Shown here: in pieces, positions 23,120-35,062 of the stretch | How positions within the stretch are numbered: the stretch's first letter is position 1 | How the letters are laid out: every line of letters begins with the position of its first letter | NCBI GenBank assembly: GCA_001599715.1 | Contig: BCHU01000007.1 | Location: forward strand, 811,586-875,585 | Reading direction: 5' to 3' | Origin: Phaeotremella fagi | Lineage: Eukaryota > Basidiomycota > Tremellomycetes > Tremellales > Phaeotremellaceae | Length of the DNA stretch: 64,000 nucleotides | Notes under the pieces: model-generated | Seen by the model: the letters and a program-made list of their open reading frames with translations, nothing else | What the model was told of the DNA's origin: nothing | The model's database searches: none | Made by a program: the position numbers and the translations under genes

Positions 23120-24667
23120 ATGGTCAAAGCTGTAGTCTGCGGTGCCGCCGGTAGGTATCCATCCATCTTACCCTCTTTCGATCTCTCCTTTCTTTCCTTT
23201 CACGTCCCATGCTAACTTCCTATAGGTGGTATTGGTCAACCTTTATCCCTTTTACTCAAGCTCAACCCTCTCGTAACTGAATTGAGTCTTTACGATGTAG
23301 TCGCTGCCCCAGGTGTAAGTTGATTTACAGCGTGGTTACCTTCCTTTCCCATGCGTTTATTCATTCAAACCATTTCCTTCATCTAAACACTCTACCTTCT
23401 GTTCTGTCCTATGACGTTCTAACTCACTCTTCCAGGTCGCCACTGATTTATCTCACATCAACAGCCCAGCTCAAGTTCAAGGTTTCCTCCCACCAGACAA
23501 CGGAGCTGAACGTGCGCTCAAAGACGCTGACATTGTTGTCATCCCAGCTGGTGTCCCAAGAAAACCTGGTATGACGTGAGTTGCCATTCGGTTCCCTGAA
23601 ACAATCTCCAACTGACAATAAACGCAGTCGTGATGACCTTTTCGTAAGTCGCACCGATTGCACCTTTCTCCGAACGGAATTGACCTAAACAATCCTCCCT
23701 CTGACAGAACGTGAGTACATTCAAACTGAACCCAACTAACATCTAGATCAACGCTGGTATCTGTGCAACCCTCGCCACTGCTATTGCCAACGCTTGCCCC
23801 AACGCTTTCATCCTCGTCATCTCTAACCCTGTCAACTCCACCGTTCCAGTGTTCGCAGAGACTCTCAAGAAAGCTGGCGTTTTTAACCCAAAAAAGTGAG
23901 TGTCAATGCACTTTGTTTTCTGACCGTTCCTGTAGACTCTTCGGTGTTACCACTCTTGACATTGTCAGAGCTTCAACTTTCGTCGCTACCGTCGTCAGTT
24001 CCGCGAAAGATGCTCCCAAATACACTGTACCAGTCGTTGGTGGTCACTCTGGTCACACCATTATCCCATTACTCAGTCAAAGTCAACCTCCAATCCCAGC
24101 TGAGATCTTGGCTGACAAAGAGAAACGTGACGCTCTCATTAACAGAATCCAATTCGGTGGTGACGAAGTTGTTAAAGCTAAGGATGGTGCTGGTTCAGCT
24201 ACCCTCTCAATGGCTCAAGGTGAGTATGATTAGTAAGATGTGTGATCGGTTCATTGATCCTCTCCTCAGCCGGTGCTCAATTCGCCAACTACATTCTTGA
24301 AGCTGCTTTCGGTTCCGGAAAAGGAAAAATCGCTCAATCTTACGTCTACCTCGGTGCTGAAGCTGGTGGTGAGGGTGTTAAGAAGGAGATTGGTGCCGAT
24401 TTAGACTACTTTTCAGTTAACGTCGAGTTGGGTGTAAGTGATGATTCATTCATTTCCCGTCATACTTCTAATGTATCTTTAGCCCGCTGGTATTGAGAAA
24501 ATTCTATCACTCGGTGACCTTGATGCAGCTGAGAAAGATTTGCTCAAGACTGCCGTTGAAGAACTTGGTCCATCCATCGACAAGGTGAGTAGGGTGATGA
24601 TGCCTTTGATGAAAACTAACATGGGACTCAGGGTGCCAAATTCACTCCAGCTCCACCAAAGCTTTAA
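23120..24667 (+). CDS. Malate dehydrogenase, mitochondrial-type family, no transit peptide
   Basis: Interconverts malate and oxaloacetate with NAD. The protein starts directly at the dinucleotide fold ([20 protein letters not shown]) with no leader, so cytosol or peroxisome is more likely than mitochondrion. Other motifs are [36 protein letters not shown] and the active-site [10 protein letters not shown]. It ends APPKL; PKL is a weak match to a peroxisomal PTS1. Between RDDLF and INAGI the family requires an Asn, and this sequence supplies it only through a 3-base exon AAC (23708-23710) between two introns, next to a 16-base exon (23628-23643). Confidence 0.92.
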
Positions 24668-25248
24668 GTAAAAGGGCGTGCAAAGGGTGAAGATTAAAGA
24701 GATTTGATACAAGTAGATCGATCTAGAAGAGGAGTATGGAGAGGAGTGATGGGTGAATGGATAAGGATGATTTAAATGAATGCAATAAATGTACTGCAGC
24801 TGTCAAGGATCAAGGTCAAGTGCCACACGAGCGCGTCTTCGGTCTTTGAAAGTGGTACTGACTGTACTGACTGTAGACGCACGCCATTTAGACGACGGGT
24901 GGAGAGGTGAGTGAGTAGGTGAGTGAGTGAGTGAGTGGATTAATCAGCATACAGTACATTGATTGCTATTATTCATCTTTACTAAACATCCATATCCCAT
25001 ATCCTTCTTCTGGTGAGTACTAGTATCTATAACATTCTATCCTTCTTATTCCCATCCTACCCGCGTATCTATCGCACAGCTATTGCTTTGTAAGCATATC
25101 AAATCACTTAAGCAAACGTATAAATACCGTGTTCCAATTCACTTCTTCTTTTTCTTTATCATTTAAGAATATCGAAACCATCGTATCGTACACAATACTA
25201 ACTCACTACCAACCCTTATCAGTCTAAACACAAACAACAACTAACAAA
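24668..25248. other. Intergenic with GTGA microsatellite
   Basis: A GTGA-type microsatellite occupies about 24907-24938. The remainder is the malate dehydrogenase 3' region and the thioredoxin promoter, with a CT- and TA-rich run before 25170. No gene is visible. Confidence 0.6.
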
Positions 25249-25745
25249 ATGGTTAAAGCTATCGAATCATTCGACGAGTTCAAAGCTCTTGTAAGTTTTA
25301 CGTTTATCTACTCCCACGATCTGATACTAACCCAATCACCTGTAGATTGCAGCAGAAGAACCAATCATTGTCGATTACTGGGCAACATGGTGTGGACCAT
25401 GTAAAATGATTTCACCTCATTTCGCCAAATTAGAAGCTAAATACCCAGGATTGAAATTCGCTAAAGTTGACATTGAAGAACAAGAGGTGGGTTTGGGTTG
25501 TTGCTGTTCATACATCTTACTAACAATATCCTTTTTGTTATACAGGAAATCGCTAAAGATCAAGAGATCAGAGCTATGCCAACTTTCAAAATTTACAAAG
25601 GTGGTAAAGAATTGAAGAGCGTTACTGGTGCCGTCCCAGCTAAATTGACTGTGAGTTTAGGTCCTTTCTCAATACTTCTTTTACTTGTTTACTGATCAAA
25701 TTGTTCTTGTAGGCTGCTATCGACGAGGTTGTTGCTACTCTTTAG
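25249..25745 (+). CDS. TRX1: Thioredoxin
   Basis: A small cytosolic thioredoxin of about 105 aa that reduces protein disulfides with electrons from thioredoxin reductase. It reads MVKAIESFDEFKALI, then VDYWATWCGPCKMISPHF with the WCGPC active site near residues 30-34, FAKVDIEEQEEIAKD, and the cis-proline segment IRAMPTFKIYKGG. It ends IDEVVATL. Three introns split the frame. No signal or transit peptide is seen. Confidence 0.95.
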
Positions 25746-27587
25746 AGGGTCGTGATTTGATTATGTTCTTTTTTTTTCTATTGATTTAGATTGTGGATAT
25801 GAAAATATGTGATCTATTTGACGAGACCGTGACGATGAGCGTGACAGTGACAGCAGGTATAAGTTACAAGGATCGACGTAAGGCAGGCTGGTATTGAGGA
25901 TCAGTGCAGAGATCATTAGGATGGGAATGGAACATGCAAGGACCCTCCCTCCCTCCCTTCCTTCGTCTCTGACACCAAAGTCAATGCTTTCAAACTCAGA
26001 TCTAAAACGCGTTTTGACGGCGATCGATCCATATGCTAAGTAATCCATTGATTCGGACTCAATTAGGAACTGGGAACGGGGGCCATACGAGTACACCCTA
26101 GCTCATCATCACTTACTCCTAACACCATTTCCCCATCAACGGGTACCTATGTACCTATCAAAGATTACCTTTAACTAAACCCCATTTCAAACTCAGCATT
26201 GACCTCTAATCAAATAAACGACACTCTCTCCACCCTCCTTTTTATCGCCGGCGGTAAGGAAGAAGCGAATGCTGTGTATCGAATGATGGTGATGGGTGAT
26301 GGTGAAGGCACTAGACTCAATCATCCTCATGACTTGTCACTTTATCACATCATCACATCAATCCCTTTCCCCTTCTCTCCTCATTCTCCTGATGCATCAA
26401 AGATCAATGTGGAATAAAATTAATTACTTAATTAAGTGGACGAATAAAAATATTCACTAAAAACTAACAACCCCCACCACTCCATTGTTCTTATACTTTC
26501 CTGTCATTCATTTCCTTAGCTTCTCGATATAACATCCACCCCCACTGTCAGAGAGTTGATTATCTTCCCTTTAACCCAATCGAAATCGAATAAAAGCGAG
26601 TATAAAACACTCCAGGTTCAACGGAGGAGAATAGATCGACGTGACGTGAACCCTACCCTCAAACGTAAAGTTACCTTTGTTTCTTACGAGTTACGAGATA
26701 AAGTTGAGATCAAACGGAGTACGAGTACAAGGAGTATTCTAGATACAAGGGGGAGATTGAAGATTGGATCGGTGAGTGAGTGATTAGATTGGAAGGTACA
26801 AAGGTAAGTTTGGTTAATTTAAGATACTTATAGAAGGAACGAAGCGAAGCGAGAGCCAAGAAAGAAAGCAAGAGAAAGAGAAAGAAAGCTAGAAAGCTAA
26901 AAGAAGAGTTGAAACATAAAGGGGATCTTACCACCAATAAATACAAATACAAATACTCTCATCGTCGTCAAGTTATCGCATCTCCTTCATTAATATCTTC
27001 ATAACTTCACAACCAATTCAAACACTCTCACACTCATTCTCCTATCACAACTCACAACTCACAACCACCCACCTTCCGTTGTCGTGTATCATCATTCCAT
27101 TCCAATCTCAATCTCAATCTCAAACCCATCTTAATCTTACGCCACCACTTTGATTTCTCCCTCTCTCTCTCTTTCTTCCTCTTCTTCCACCAACCCCCAT
27201 TCCCACCTTTAATCTCAACGCTGGTCGTCAAGGTGATTTCCGTTGCGTGAGAACCAGTTCTCATCTCATCTTCTCATCTTCCATCATCTTGCCTTCAAAT
27301 AAACCGTAAGTTCACTTTTTCAACTCTTCACAACCATTGTCAACCTTATCCCCCTTATCGCTGGTCGTCCACTCAACGCTGTGTTTGTTTCTTTCTCTTC
27401 TATACTGATACTGTCTCTCTCGACAACAGGCTTGTCGATCACTTGTGATACCTTCTCCAAACCTATTTTTTGGCTTCAACCTTTCTAGATATCTTTTTGG
27501 TTCGTAACCGTTATCAACGTCCCTACACTCTGAGACCGGATCCCAGAGACATCAACTTATCAGCTAAACATAACTATCACAGTCACC
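25746..27587. other. Long intergenic and leader region upstream of the RFX gene
   Basis: About 1.8 kb without a convincing gene. The right half (from about 26940) is CT-rich and probably transcribed as a long 5' leader of the RFX gene. Open stretches in it on either strand lack family resemblance and look like composition effects. Confidence 0.55.
27306..27429 (+). other. Probable 5' UTR intron of the RFX gene
   Basis: A GTAAGT 5' site at 27306 and a CGACAACAG 3' site ending at 27429 bound 124 bases that are longer than the coding introns nearby. It lies upstream of the ATG at 27588. This is an inference from splice signals only. Confidence 0.5.
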
Positions 27588-30500
27588 ATGACTGAAATCA
27601 CAATGAACCCTTTCAATTTCCCTTCACCTGCTAACCACGAATCACCTGATGCTACCGCAACCGATATAAAATCTTTCATCGGTACACCTTCATCAACTAC
27701 TGGTTACAACTTTACAGGGGGTCTCTTGACTTCTACTCCTCAACAAAATGACAACTCTAATTCTTGGGTTCTACAAGGTGATCATAGTCCAACAGTCGGT
27801 GGCGAGGGTTTCCAACAGGGTATCATGACAGGTAGGTGTAGGATTGAGTTGTGTTAATGATTAGACCTTTCCACTGCGTTCACCCCAACCCCGACTAACG
27901 TATCGACGTCCACCAATCAATATTCATTTCAACCATACATGTTGAACCACACTCCTTCGACATCTTCTTTAACATCTCTATCTTCATCACCCTCTCACAC
28001 AGGCACCAACATGTCAAACTCGTTGTTGGTTCAAACCTTCCCCTCAGACACTCATTTAGATGTCGAACATAACCTCTCTCGACAATCGTCATTCTCTTCC
28101 ATCCCGCCGTACGACGAAAAACCTTTCAACGGTTTTACAGATTTAGGAATGGTCGACATGAACTCTTATCATCTTTCTGGGATGAACAACAACGCACTTC
28201 AAAACGGTGCTCTCCCCACCAACATGTTCAATTTCCCCGCTGAACATCGTCAACCCAAATTGGAAGTCCAAACTCAAGGTTTGGGTAAGATGAGTAGAAC
28301 TAGAAGTTCCAGTCGATCCACACCTTATTCTCGTCATCGAAAGTCGGAATCTCTCTCTGCGGCGTAAGTGTCAACTTTGATCAAGACTAACGTTGAAGAT
28401 CTGAAGAGGAGAATGATCTTCAAGATTTGTTAAGTTCCACCACTGCTCAAAGTGGTTTCCAAACCCCCTGGTCAACTACCAGTACTATCGCTGGTGGTAT
28501 GAACAAAATGACTCTTCATCACAGAAGGTAGGTGAATTTAAAGGCTAAACTAATGACAGAACCTCCTCTTCCCAATCACCTCTAAAAACCAACCCCACCA
28601 ACAGACCCATGCTCGCTCGAGCTCATCGTTCCTCTTCGTTTGCACTTCAACGAAAAGATTCTCAAGATTTCTCTTCCATCGTCGAAATGAAACCACAACT
28701 CTCTGGTTCTGCTGCTGATAGAGAAGAAACCGTTCGACGTGATCTATTAGAACGAGCTCAAGGTATTCTCAACATGACCAGTGCTTCTCAACAAGATAAA
28801 GCTAGAACCGTTTGGGTCAAACGATGGTAAGTGGCAATCAGAGAACGCCACTAACGTCAGGCTCGTTTTGAGTTACACTCCAGAGAAAGGGTCTACTGTT
28901 CCGAGACAAGGTCTATATCATTCCTACAGTCTCTCATGTGAAGACTATGGTCTTCGTCCTATCAATTCCGCTTCGTTTGGTAAAGCTGTTAGAAACGCTT
29001 TCCCGGGGATTAAAACTCGTCGTTTGGGCGTCCGAGGCAATTCGTAGGTTATGGTGAGAGTGTGGCTTATCATTAGCAAATACCATTACGTCTCTATTCG
29101 ACCTTCTATCCGTGTCGAGGCGGAGAGGTTGAACGCCTACGGGGACTCTAGCGGGTAGGTTGGGTTGATGATCCACGCTGATGATAGCCAATGGCACGTC
29201 GTTCCAGAAGACGGTACCATGGGTTTTTTCCAAAACACCCACGAGGTCGAAGTTGACGGTGAGGATATTGACGATGAGGATCTGGATGAAGAGGATGAGT
29301 TTGGTAATTCGTAAGTGACAGTTGAGATCGCTCTAACCCCAGACCGATGAAAAGATCCCCTTCAAACGATTCCCGAAGATACACTCAAGGTTACGCCATG
29401 GATCGTTCAATCTCAAACACCGACACCCCTGCCAGACCCCGTGGAAGTTTTACCAGAAGACACACCACTTCCACTTTGGACATCCAAACTAGTCTCGGTC
29501 ATAAATCTACCTATTCAGTCCCCATCTCACCAATTTACACCCTTGCAGGCTTCCCATCTATCAGTATCGCCACACAACGCGGTGCGGACGTTGAATTCTC
29601 AATCCTTCAAGCGTTCTGGGATGCTTTCTGTAAACATCTCGAGGTGCTCTCTGGATGTGTCAGAGAGTTTCAATTTGATAGATACGAAATGAATGTAGGT
29701 CATAGAGCTGATTTGTAGCTAACCAGTAGATGAGAACTTTTTGGAAATCTCTTACCGCGGACATGATCACTTGTTGTCAAGATCCGGTTATTTCATCCAT
29801 GATCTCGGACGGTTTGGCTATCTGTGCTGATGTGAGTGGGTATTAGGGTACAAAGCTGACTATGTCACAGCACAGTATCTCTGTGCTTCTGGGCAAACTC
29901 CTCACTCCCATCCCTGTCCCTACTCAAGATGCTTTACGAAACCTCGCCACCAACCTCGAGAGTATCGTTGAAGACGCTCTTGGAGTGTTTGATCGAGCTT
30001 TTGCCGATCCAAAGGTTGAGTTGGTGGTTAGATCAGCTCATCTTCTTCGTAAGTAAAAGTGTGTATCACTCATTGACATCAGTCCGCTTTTTGGACCTTT
30101 ACCAACTTACTTCCGCTCTCACCCCAATTCTCTCTTCCCAAGATCAAGTCAGAAGTATGCTCAGCGCTTGGGATCACATTGATATGAGATCGCTATCTGA
30201 TCAAGCTGCTTTGACTTGTAACTGTGAACAAGACGTTTTGGAGAGTATCTTGGGTGATTTCCAACGCTGGTTGATCGATGTCGATACCTCACCTTCGAGA
30301 GGTGCTAGAGCTATCGAAAGACTTGGTCAATGGGTCGACAAGATTATCGGAGAGTTACAACATGGGAACAATGGACGTCCACCTGTCCCACTCAGAGCGT
30401 AAGTTTGATTATAGGCTTGCGCTAATTGTGCGTAGTCTTGTTACACGAGCTGGATGGATCACGTCCCAAGTTATGCGCGACTTTGTAAGTTTCGTCAAAT

Positions 30501-30890
30501 CCTCACGCTGACATGCAGACCCTAAAGAGTGACCCTTCATTTGGTCTTTTCCAATTGGTCAAAACCTGGATCGACGATTGGATCGTCATCTCATCGGTTC
30601 GACAAACAGCTTTATCAACTACCGCCGAGACGACTCTGTTCCCCAACGTCAACGGGATCAACATCACCATCCCGTCACAAAACCAATTCCATGGTCAAGA
30701 TTTGACCACAGCTGTTCCATTCAACAACAGCGGTGCTGGGAACGGTAACGGGTCTATAAATGATTATCCAATCAACGGCAGTACTCAATACCTTCCCATG
30801 CCGAATTTCTCCATTGACGGGAATATGATCACTCCCCGACCTACTTTTTCAAGTCAAGGTTCAGCCAGTACAGTTCAAGCGAGTCAATAG
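27588..30890 (+). CDS. RFX-family winged-helix transcription factor
   Basis: The DNA-binding domain begins WVKRWLVLSYTPEKGSTVPR and continues YSLSCEDYGLRPINSASFGK and TRRLGVRGNSKYHYVSIRPS, the winged helix of RFX proteins (yeast Crt1, animal RFX1-4). It lies about 330-410 residues in, after a long Ser/Thr/Asn/Gln-rich N-terminus likely to be disordered. A C-terminal helical part (LQAFWDAFCKHLEVLSG...) fits the RFX extended/dimerisation region. The tail is Asn/Gly-rich. In yeast Crt1 represses DNA-damage genes; whether that holds here is unknown. About nine introns, and a long leader upstream. Confidence 0.88.
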
Positions 30891-31487
30891 GGTTGTCCTG
30901 ATGAGAATGTTTTGTTTTGTTTCTTCTATATCCACGATATCCTGTTTATAGGGTGATCCCCTGTTCTGTTTTTATCTCCAATTTGAACCTACCCTTTTGT
31001 ATCCTTTGTTTGGTCGTTACCCCGAAAATGTTTATTCCGATTTGTTGTCGAATCTGTATTTTTAATTGTTTATCAAATGTTTATTTAGTTCTTTTGGTGT
31101 TAGTGGGTGATGGTGATGATATTTGAGGAGAAGGGTTTTTGAATGAATTGAGTTGGTTTGACTTGCATATGACTTTCAATCAATCAGAACACTTGTACTG
31201 TATCCGAAGACAACATCCATGATTTGCATCACCAATTTATTCAAGGATATCCATATTAACACGGTTCGTCCGGCCGATCCTCGTTCCTTCTTCGTACCCA
31301 TAGTTCAGCTTCCACATTGGTTAGATTCTGCCGACGTCTGCCTCCATGCTTCTGAAGTAGCTTATTGCGAAACAATTCAACTCCGCAATGAAAGGCAAGG
31401 ATTGATTCTCAGACGGCGTCTTCCTGCTGAATCCACCTGCATCGTGTTCTCTGCCTCTTCTTAATTTCTCCATCAAAAACAACTTAA
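30891..31487. other. Intergenic after RFX
   Basis: About 600 bases, T-rich at 30900-31130 as expected for a 3' UTR. An open plus-strand stretch at 31219-31464 was considered and not accepted as a gene. Nothing else was recognised. Confidence 0.45.
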
Positions 31488-31945
31488 ATGACCGAAACAA
31501 AATCAGTCGAAATAATTACACATTTCTTAGAGAAGTAGGTGTTGAATCGTTCAAGTTGTCATATAGTCCAAATGTCTGATTTCCAATTAGGCGATTAGAA
31601 GTCATCACAAAAATTTTTCATGAGGGCTACTCTAATCTCCATTGCGAATTGAAAAGTACGCCTTTGAAGGACATTGTGGTCATCAATTCAAATCTCACTG
31701 CTGAGGGTGACACCTTGTCTGATGTCTCCAGACCTTTATCAACCTTAACAAGTAAATTCGAAACTGATCAATCGGGAGGTAGTTGGGAAGAGGAGAGTAT
31801 AGTCAAATCAATGCAGAGTATGATGAGGAGCGTTGTGGACTCAAGAATCCGGACTGTGAATTATGAGAAGGGTTCGGCGAGACCGTTACAGCTAATACAA
31901 CTAGTATGGTCAGAAAACATACTTTCGTGTGTAGTAAGTGGATGA
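31488..31945 (+). CDS. Small protein of unknown function
   Basis: I do not recognise this protein. One intron (31535-31590, GTAGGT to ATTAG) joins MTETKSVEIITHFLEK to RLEVITKIFHEGYSNLHCEL, keeping frame, and the result is 133 aa. It is mixed charged with no membrane segment or signal peptide. Composition and a clean splice event favour a real gene, but there is no family support, and the last residues could be altered by an extra intron at the GTAAGT near 31935. Confidence 0.45.
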
Positions 31946-32217
31946 AGAGGTCCCGAGGAGATTGAGGAGACAGTTTATAGCTTAGAAAAGTGTCATTTCA
32001 TAGCCAGATGAAATACTTGTACTTCCTACTTGTACTCAGTGCCACACGGCGTTGTTTCGGTAATATACAAGTGCCACATTTAATTTCGTCACAATTCTCA
32101 GCGTCAGTCTACCCTCCCTTCTTTTAGATTCTTCCACCGTACAGTACATATTTCAATCTCAACTTTTAACTTCCATCTTTTATTTCAACAACTCTTCAAT
32201 CTATATACAAATTCACA

Positions 32218-33635
32218 ATGGCCTCTGCTAAAGTTTACGTCGGTATGTCTTGGTCTTGTCTCTCCAATCACCCTCACGGAGAGTAGGAACAATCAGAAAA
32301 AAACAAAGGGATGGATGGCACGTTTGGGTACTTCATTTGATCTTGGATCATGGAACGTTTTCAAATTACATACCAGTGCCATCGGTTCTCTTAAAACCTT
32401 CCATAGAAGATTCATCAACCATAGAGTCCGTCTGACCGTGTATATAGGCAACTTGTCATGGAACACCAACGATGACATTCTTCACCAGGTTCGCTTGTTT
32501 TCTTCTTGTTTACGTGATTGTTTTGCTCATTGTGTTTTGTTATTGCTGCACTTTATTCTCTTGGCTTGGTTTGGTCTCTTCTCATCTCGTCTCGTCTTGG
32601 TTCTACTACTAAATTAACCTCAACCTCAATATCAATTCCTCAAACAGACCTTCTCCGCTTACGGTCAAGTTCTCGACGTTAGTTGTCATTGATGACGTGA
32701 TCTTCATCTCTTACTAACCCTTGTCTAGTGTATCGTCATGAAAGATCGTGAAACTGGTCGTTCAAGAGGTTTCGGTTTTGTTGTGTGTTGTTTCCTCCCT
32801 CTGAATCTCGGTGTCCTAACTTTTCTAGACCTACGGTTCCCAACCTGAAGCTGAAGCTGCTATCGCCGCCATGAACGAGCAAGATCTTGACGGTCGTCGT
32901 GTCCGTGTACGTTTTGTTTACTAAACTTGTTACTGACCTCTCAAGGTTAACCTTGCCAACTCCAAACCAGCTGGAGGTGCTGGAGGTGGTTACGGTGGTG
33001 GTGGTTACAACTCTGGCTGTAAGTGAAGATCGAGACCAAGACTAATGATCCAGACGGTGGTGGTCAAGGCGGTTACGGTGGTGGTCAAGGTGGTTACCAA
33101 GGTGGTCAAGGTGGCTACGGAGGTAACTCTGGTGGCTACGGAGGCCAAGGTGGCTATGGAGGTGGAAACCAAGGTGGTTACCAAGGTGGCCAAGGTGGCT
33201 ACGGTGGTGGTTGTGAGTGTCTTTATGTATTGATGGTGAACCGTACTGACATTCCCAGACCAATCCGGTGGTCAAGGTGGCTACGGTGGTGCCGAAGGTG
33301 GTAAGCTTTTCTAAATTTTATCTAGTGTTCAGTGGTTTTTCGGGTTCTGATCTTTTCGTCCTCTTCTCAATTCTGTATTCGTTCGGTTCCTATTCTCGTT
33401 TCAATTTGTATCCACATCCGTCCGTTCTTTGGTTGTGGTATCATGTCGCTCGCTTCCTTTCTCTTTCTTGGTTTTCCTTCCTTTCTCCAGGCTACGGTGG
33501 TCAACAGAGTCAAGGTGGTCAAGGCGGCTACGGCGGCTACGGTGCTTAGGAGTTTCTAAGTTGATGTTGATGTACTAACTAAATGTATTAGGTCAACAAC
33601 AAGGTGGTCAAGGTGGTTACGGTGGTCAATACTAG
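32218..33635 (+). CDS. Glycine-rich RNA-binding protein, one RRM
   Basis: A single RRM (KVYVGNLSWNTNDDILHQTF with RNP2; GRSRGFGFVTYGSQPEAEA with RNP1) is followed by a Gly/Gln/Tyr-rich tail of GGQGGYGG-type units. Such proteins act in RNA metabolism and stress responses. Introns 1 and 2 are long for this genome (32243-32447 and 32489-32647), and intron 2 starts with an unusual GTTCGC. The 3' end has two readings: a stop at 33549 after YGGYGA, or a last intron 33542-33591 (weak GTGCTT site, good CTAAC and TATTAG) leading to QQQGGQGGYGGQY and a stop at 33635. The latter is used for the end here. Confidence 0.88.
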
Positions 33636-34337
33636 GTAGGTAGTGGTTGAGGACGGTACTGATTCATAGATCTCCACTCCTCCATTTCCCCTGTCTCTTT
33701 TCCATTCGCTCAATCTTTTAGTCTGAACAAAATTTCACCTCAACAAACGAAAAATTTCTCTGTATCTTCAAAAAAATCCCCCTTCTCAACACCTCGTTCT
33801 CACTCGATTTCTGTCTAAATCAATGGTTCGCTCTCGTTTCTCTGCATCTCTAGTGACTCGTGGTTTCGAATATTTATCTACCCAAAAAAGGCTCTGAACA
33901 AGGTCATTTCCATTTCTCTGTGCCATCATCTCTCAATCCATCTTTATAGCTAGCTGTTTTGGCTGTTCTTTTTCCCAATTTTATTTAGCTATCAATTTCC
34001 CTTTGATCTTACTTTTCTGTTGATAATTAATCATTCTCTTTTTTATTTTTCATCTGATAGTTGATCTGAATCTGAAGGGTTTGAGAGAACTGCGTTATCG
34101 ATTTGAACATGAATGAAATATTGAATCAAGGCCTGTGGGAGAAGCAAGATTTGCCACACTAGAGCGATGTAACAACGACAATTCCAACAACTCATGAACC
34201 GACTTCACTTCCTTCTAATATCTACCGCAATCGACATCTATAATCCCCCTTATCAAAGACCATCCTAGTCAGTGTCATCTAGCGTACATCTAAACGTCTT
34301 ATTCACTACAACATCAATCACACCCCCACCATCCTTC
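33636..34337. other. Intergenic, GRP 3' UTR and VMA9 promoter
   Basis: Pyrimidine- and TTTT-rich sequence to about 34060, likely the 3' UTR of the RNA-binding protein gene, then ordinary sequence before VMA9. No gene is visible. Confidence 0.5.
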
Positions 34338-34814
34338 ATGTCATTCTTCCACGTCGTCATAATCGCTCTCATCGTTGCAGCTGTAGGTGCTGGAATTTGG
34401 TTTGCCGCTCCAAAGGGTAAAAGTCAAACGTAAGTAATAATTCTAATCCATAGTGGATGATGGAGGAGCTGTATGGAGGGGACAATGACCTGGAGATGAC
34501 AAGAAGTAACGGCGGAATAAAAGAAGAGAGATTGGAGGGAACGTGAAAACGGAAAGCATACTGATTTCATTCCACAGGCTTATAAGGACGAGTGGATTGC
34601 TCACCATCACTTGTTTATTCCTCATGTAGGTTATGGCTAGGATGGAACCATGAATTAGTAACTAACAATATCGATAGGTGGGCGATAACGTATCTAGCTC
34701 AACTCCATCCTCTTATCTGTGAGTCGTTGATTTCCAGTTGACTCCGATTTCAATGGAATGCTTGCTGATTATCTTCTAGCCCCTCGTCGAGCAGATTTAC
34801 GTGCTGAGTATTAG
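34338..34814 (+). CDS. VMA9: V-type ATPase subunit e
   Basis: A tiny hydrophobic subunit of the V0 sector of the vacuolar proton pump, about 72 aa. Exon 1 gives MSFFHVVIIALIVAAVGAG, the first membrane helix. The next pieces read TLIRTSGLLTITCLFLMWAI and TYLAQLHPLISPRRADLRAE, matching yeast Vma9, including LMWAIT and QLHPL.PRR.DLR.E. Three introns (the first about 34431-34577, long for its size) hide it from open-reading-frame searches. The start is the only upstream ATG. Confidence 0.92.
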
Positions 34815-35062
34815 GACTAAGGTCAAGGATTGGGATTAGATTCATGGTTAGATTGGGCAGATGGCAATGTAGATTATACGAGTGTTCGTTCTGCATGAAT
34901 TGAGACATTGTACATATGATCTCCTGAGTAATCTGGTATCCAACTGTTTGTCATCGTAATGGGTATCGTCTGTGTTGATCGCTATCGTCTGATCTACCAT
35001 AACTAAGACCATTGTCTAAGTATTGATCTCCTATCAGTCAAGACCACCAAAAACCCACTCAC

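Noticed and set aside
24907..24938. GTGA run as a regulatory element
   Set aside because: Plain microsatellite without other signals; listed only as a repeat.
26556..26783. Small gene in the RFX upstream region
   Set aside because: Open frame with no family or splice support; most likely leader or intergenic sequence.
31219..31464. Plus-strand open frame of 81 codons
   Set aside because: No family, no splice context and no conserved pattern; chance open frame in an intergenic gap.
33005..33193. Minus-strand open frame rich in Thr and Val over the Gly-rich tail
   Set aside because: It is the antisense shadow of GGT/GGC codons in the RRM protein.
33050..33545. CRISPR-like or satellite repeat
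   Set aside because: The regular spacing comes from Gly-Gln-Tyr codons of a protein tail; no spacer-repeat structure and this is a fungal genome.
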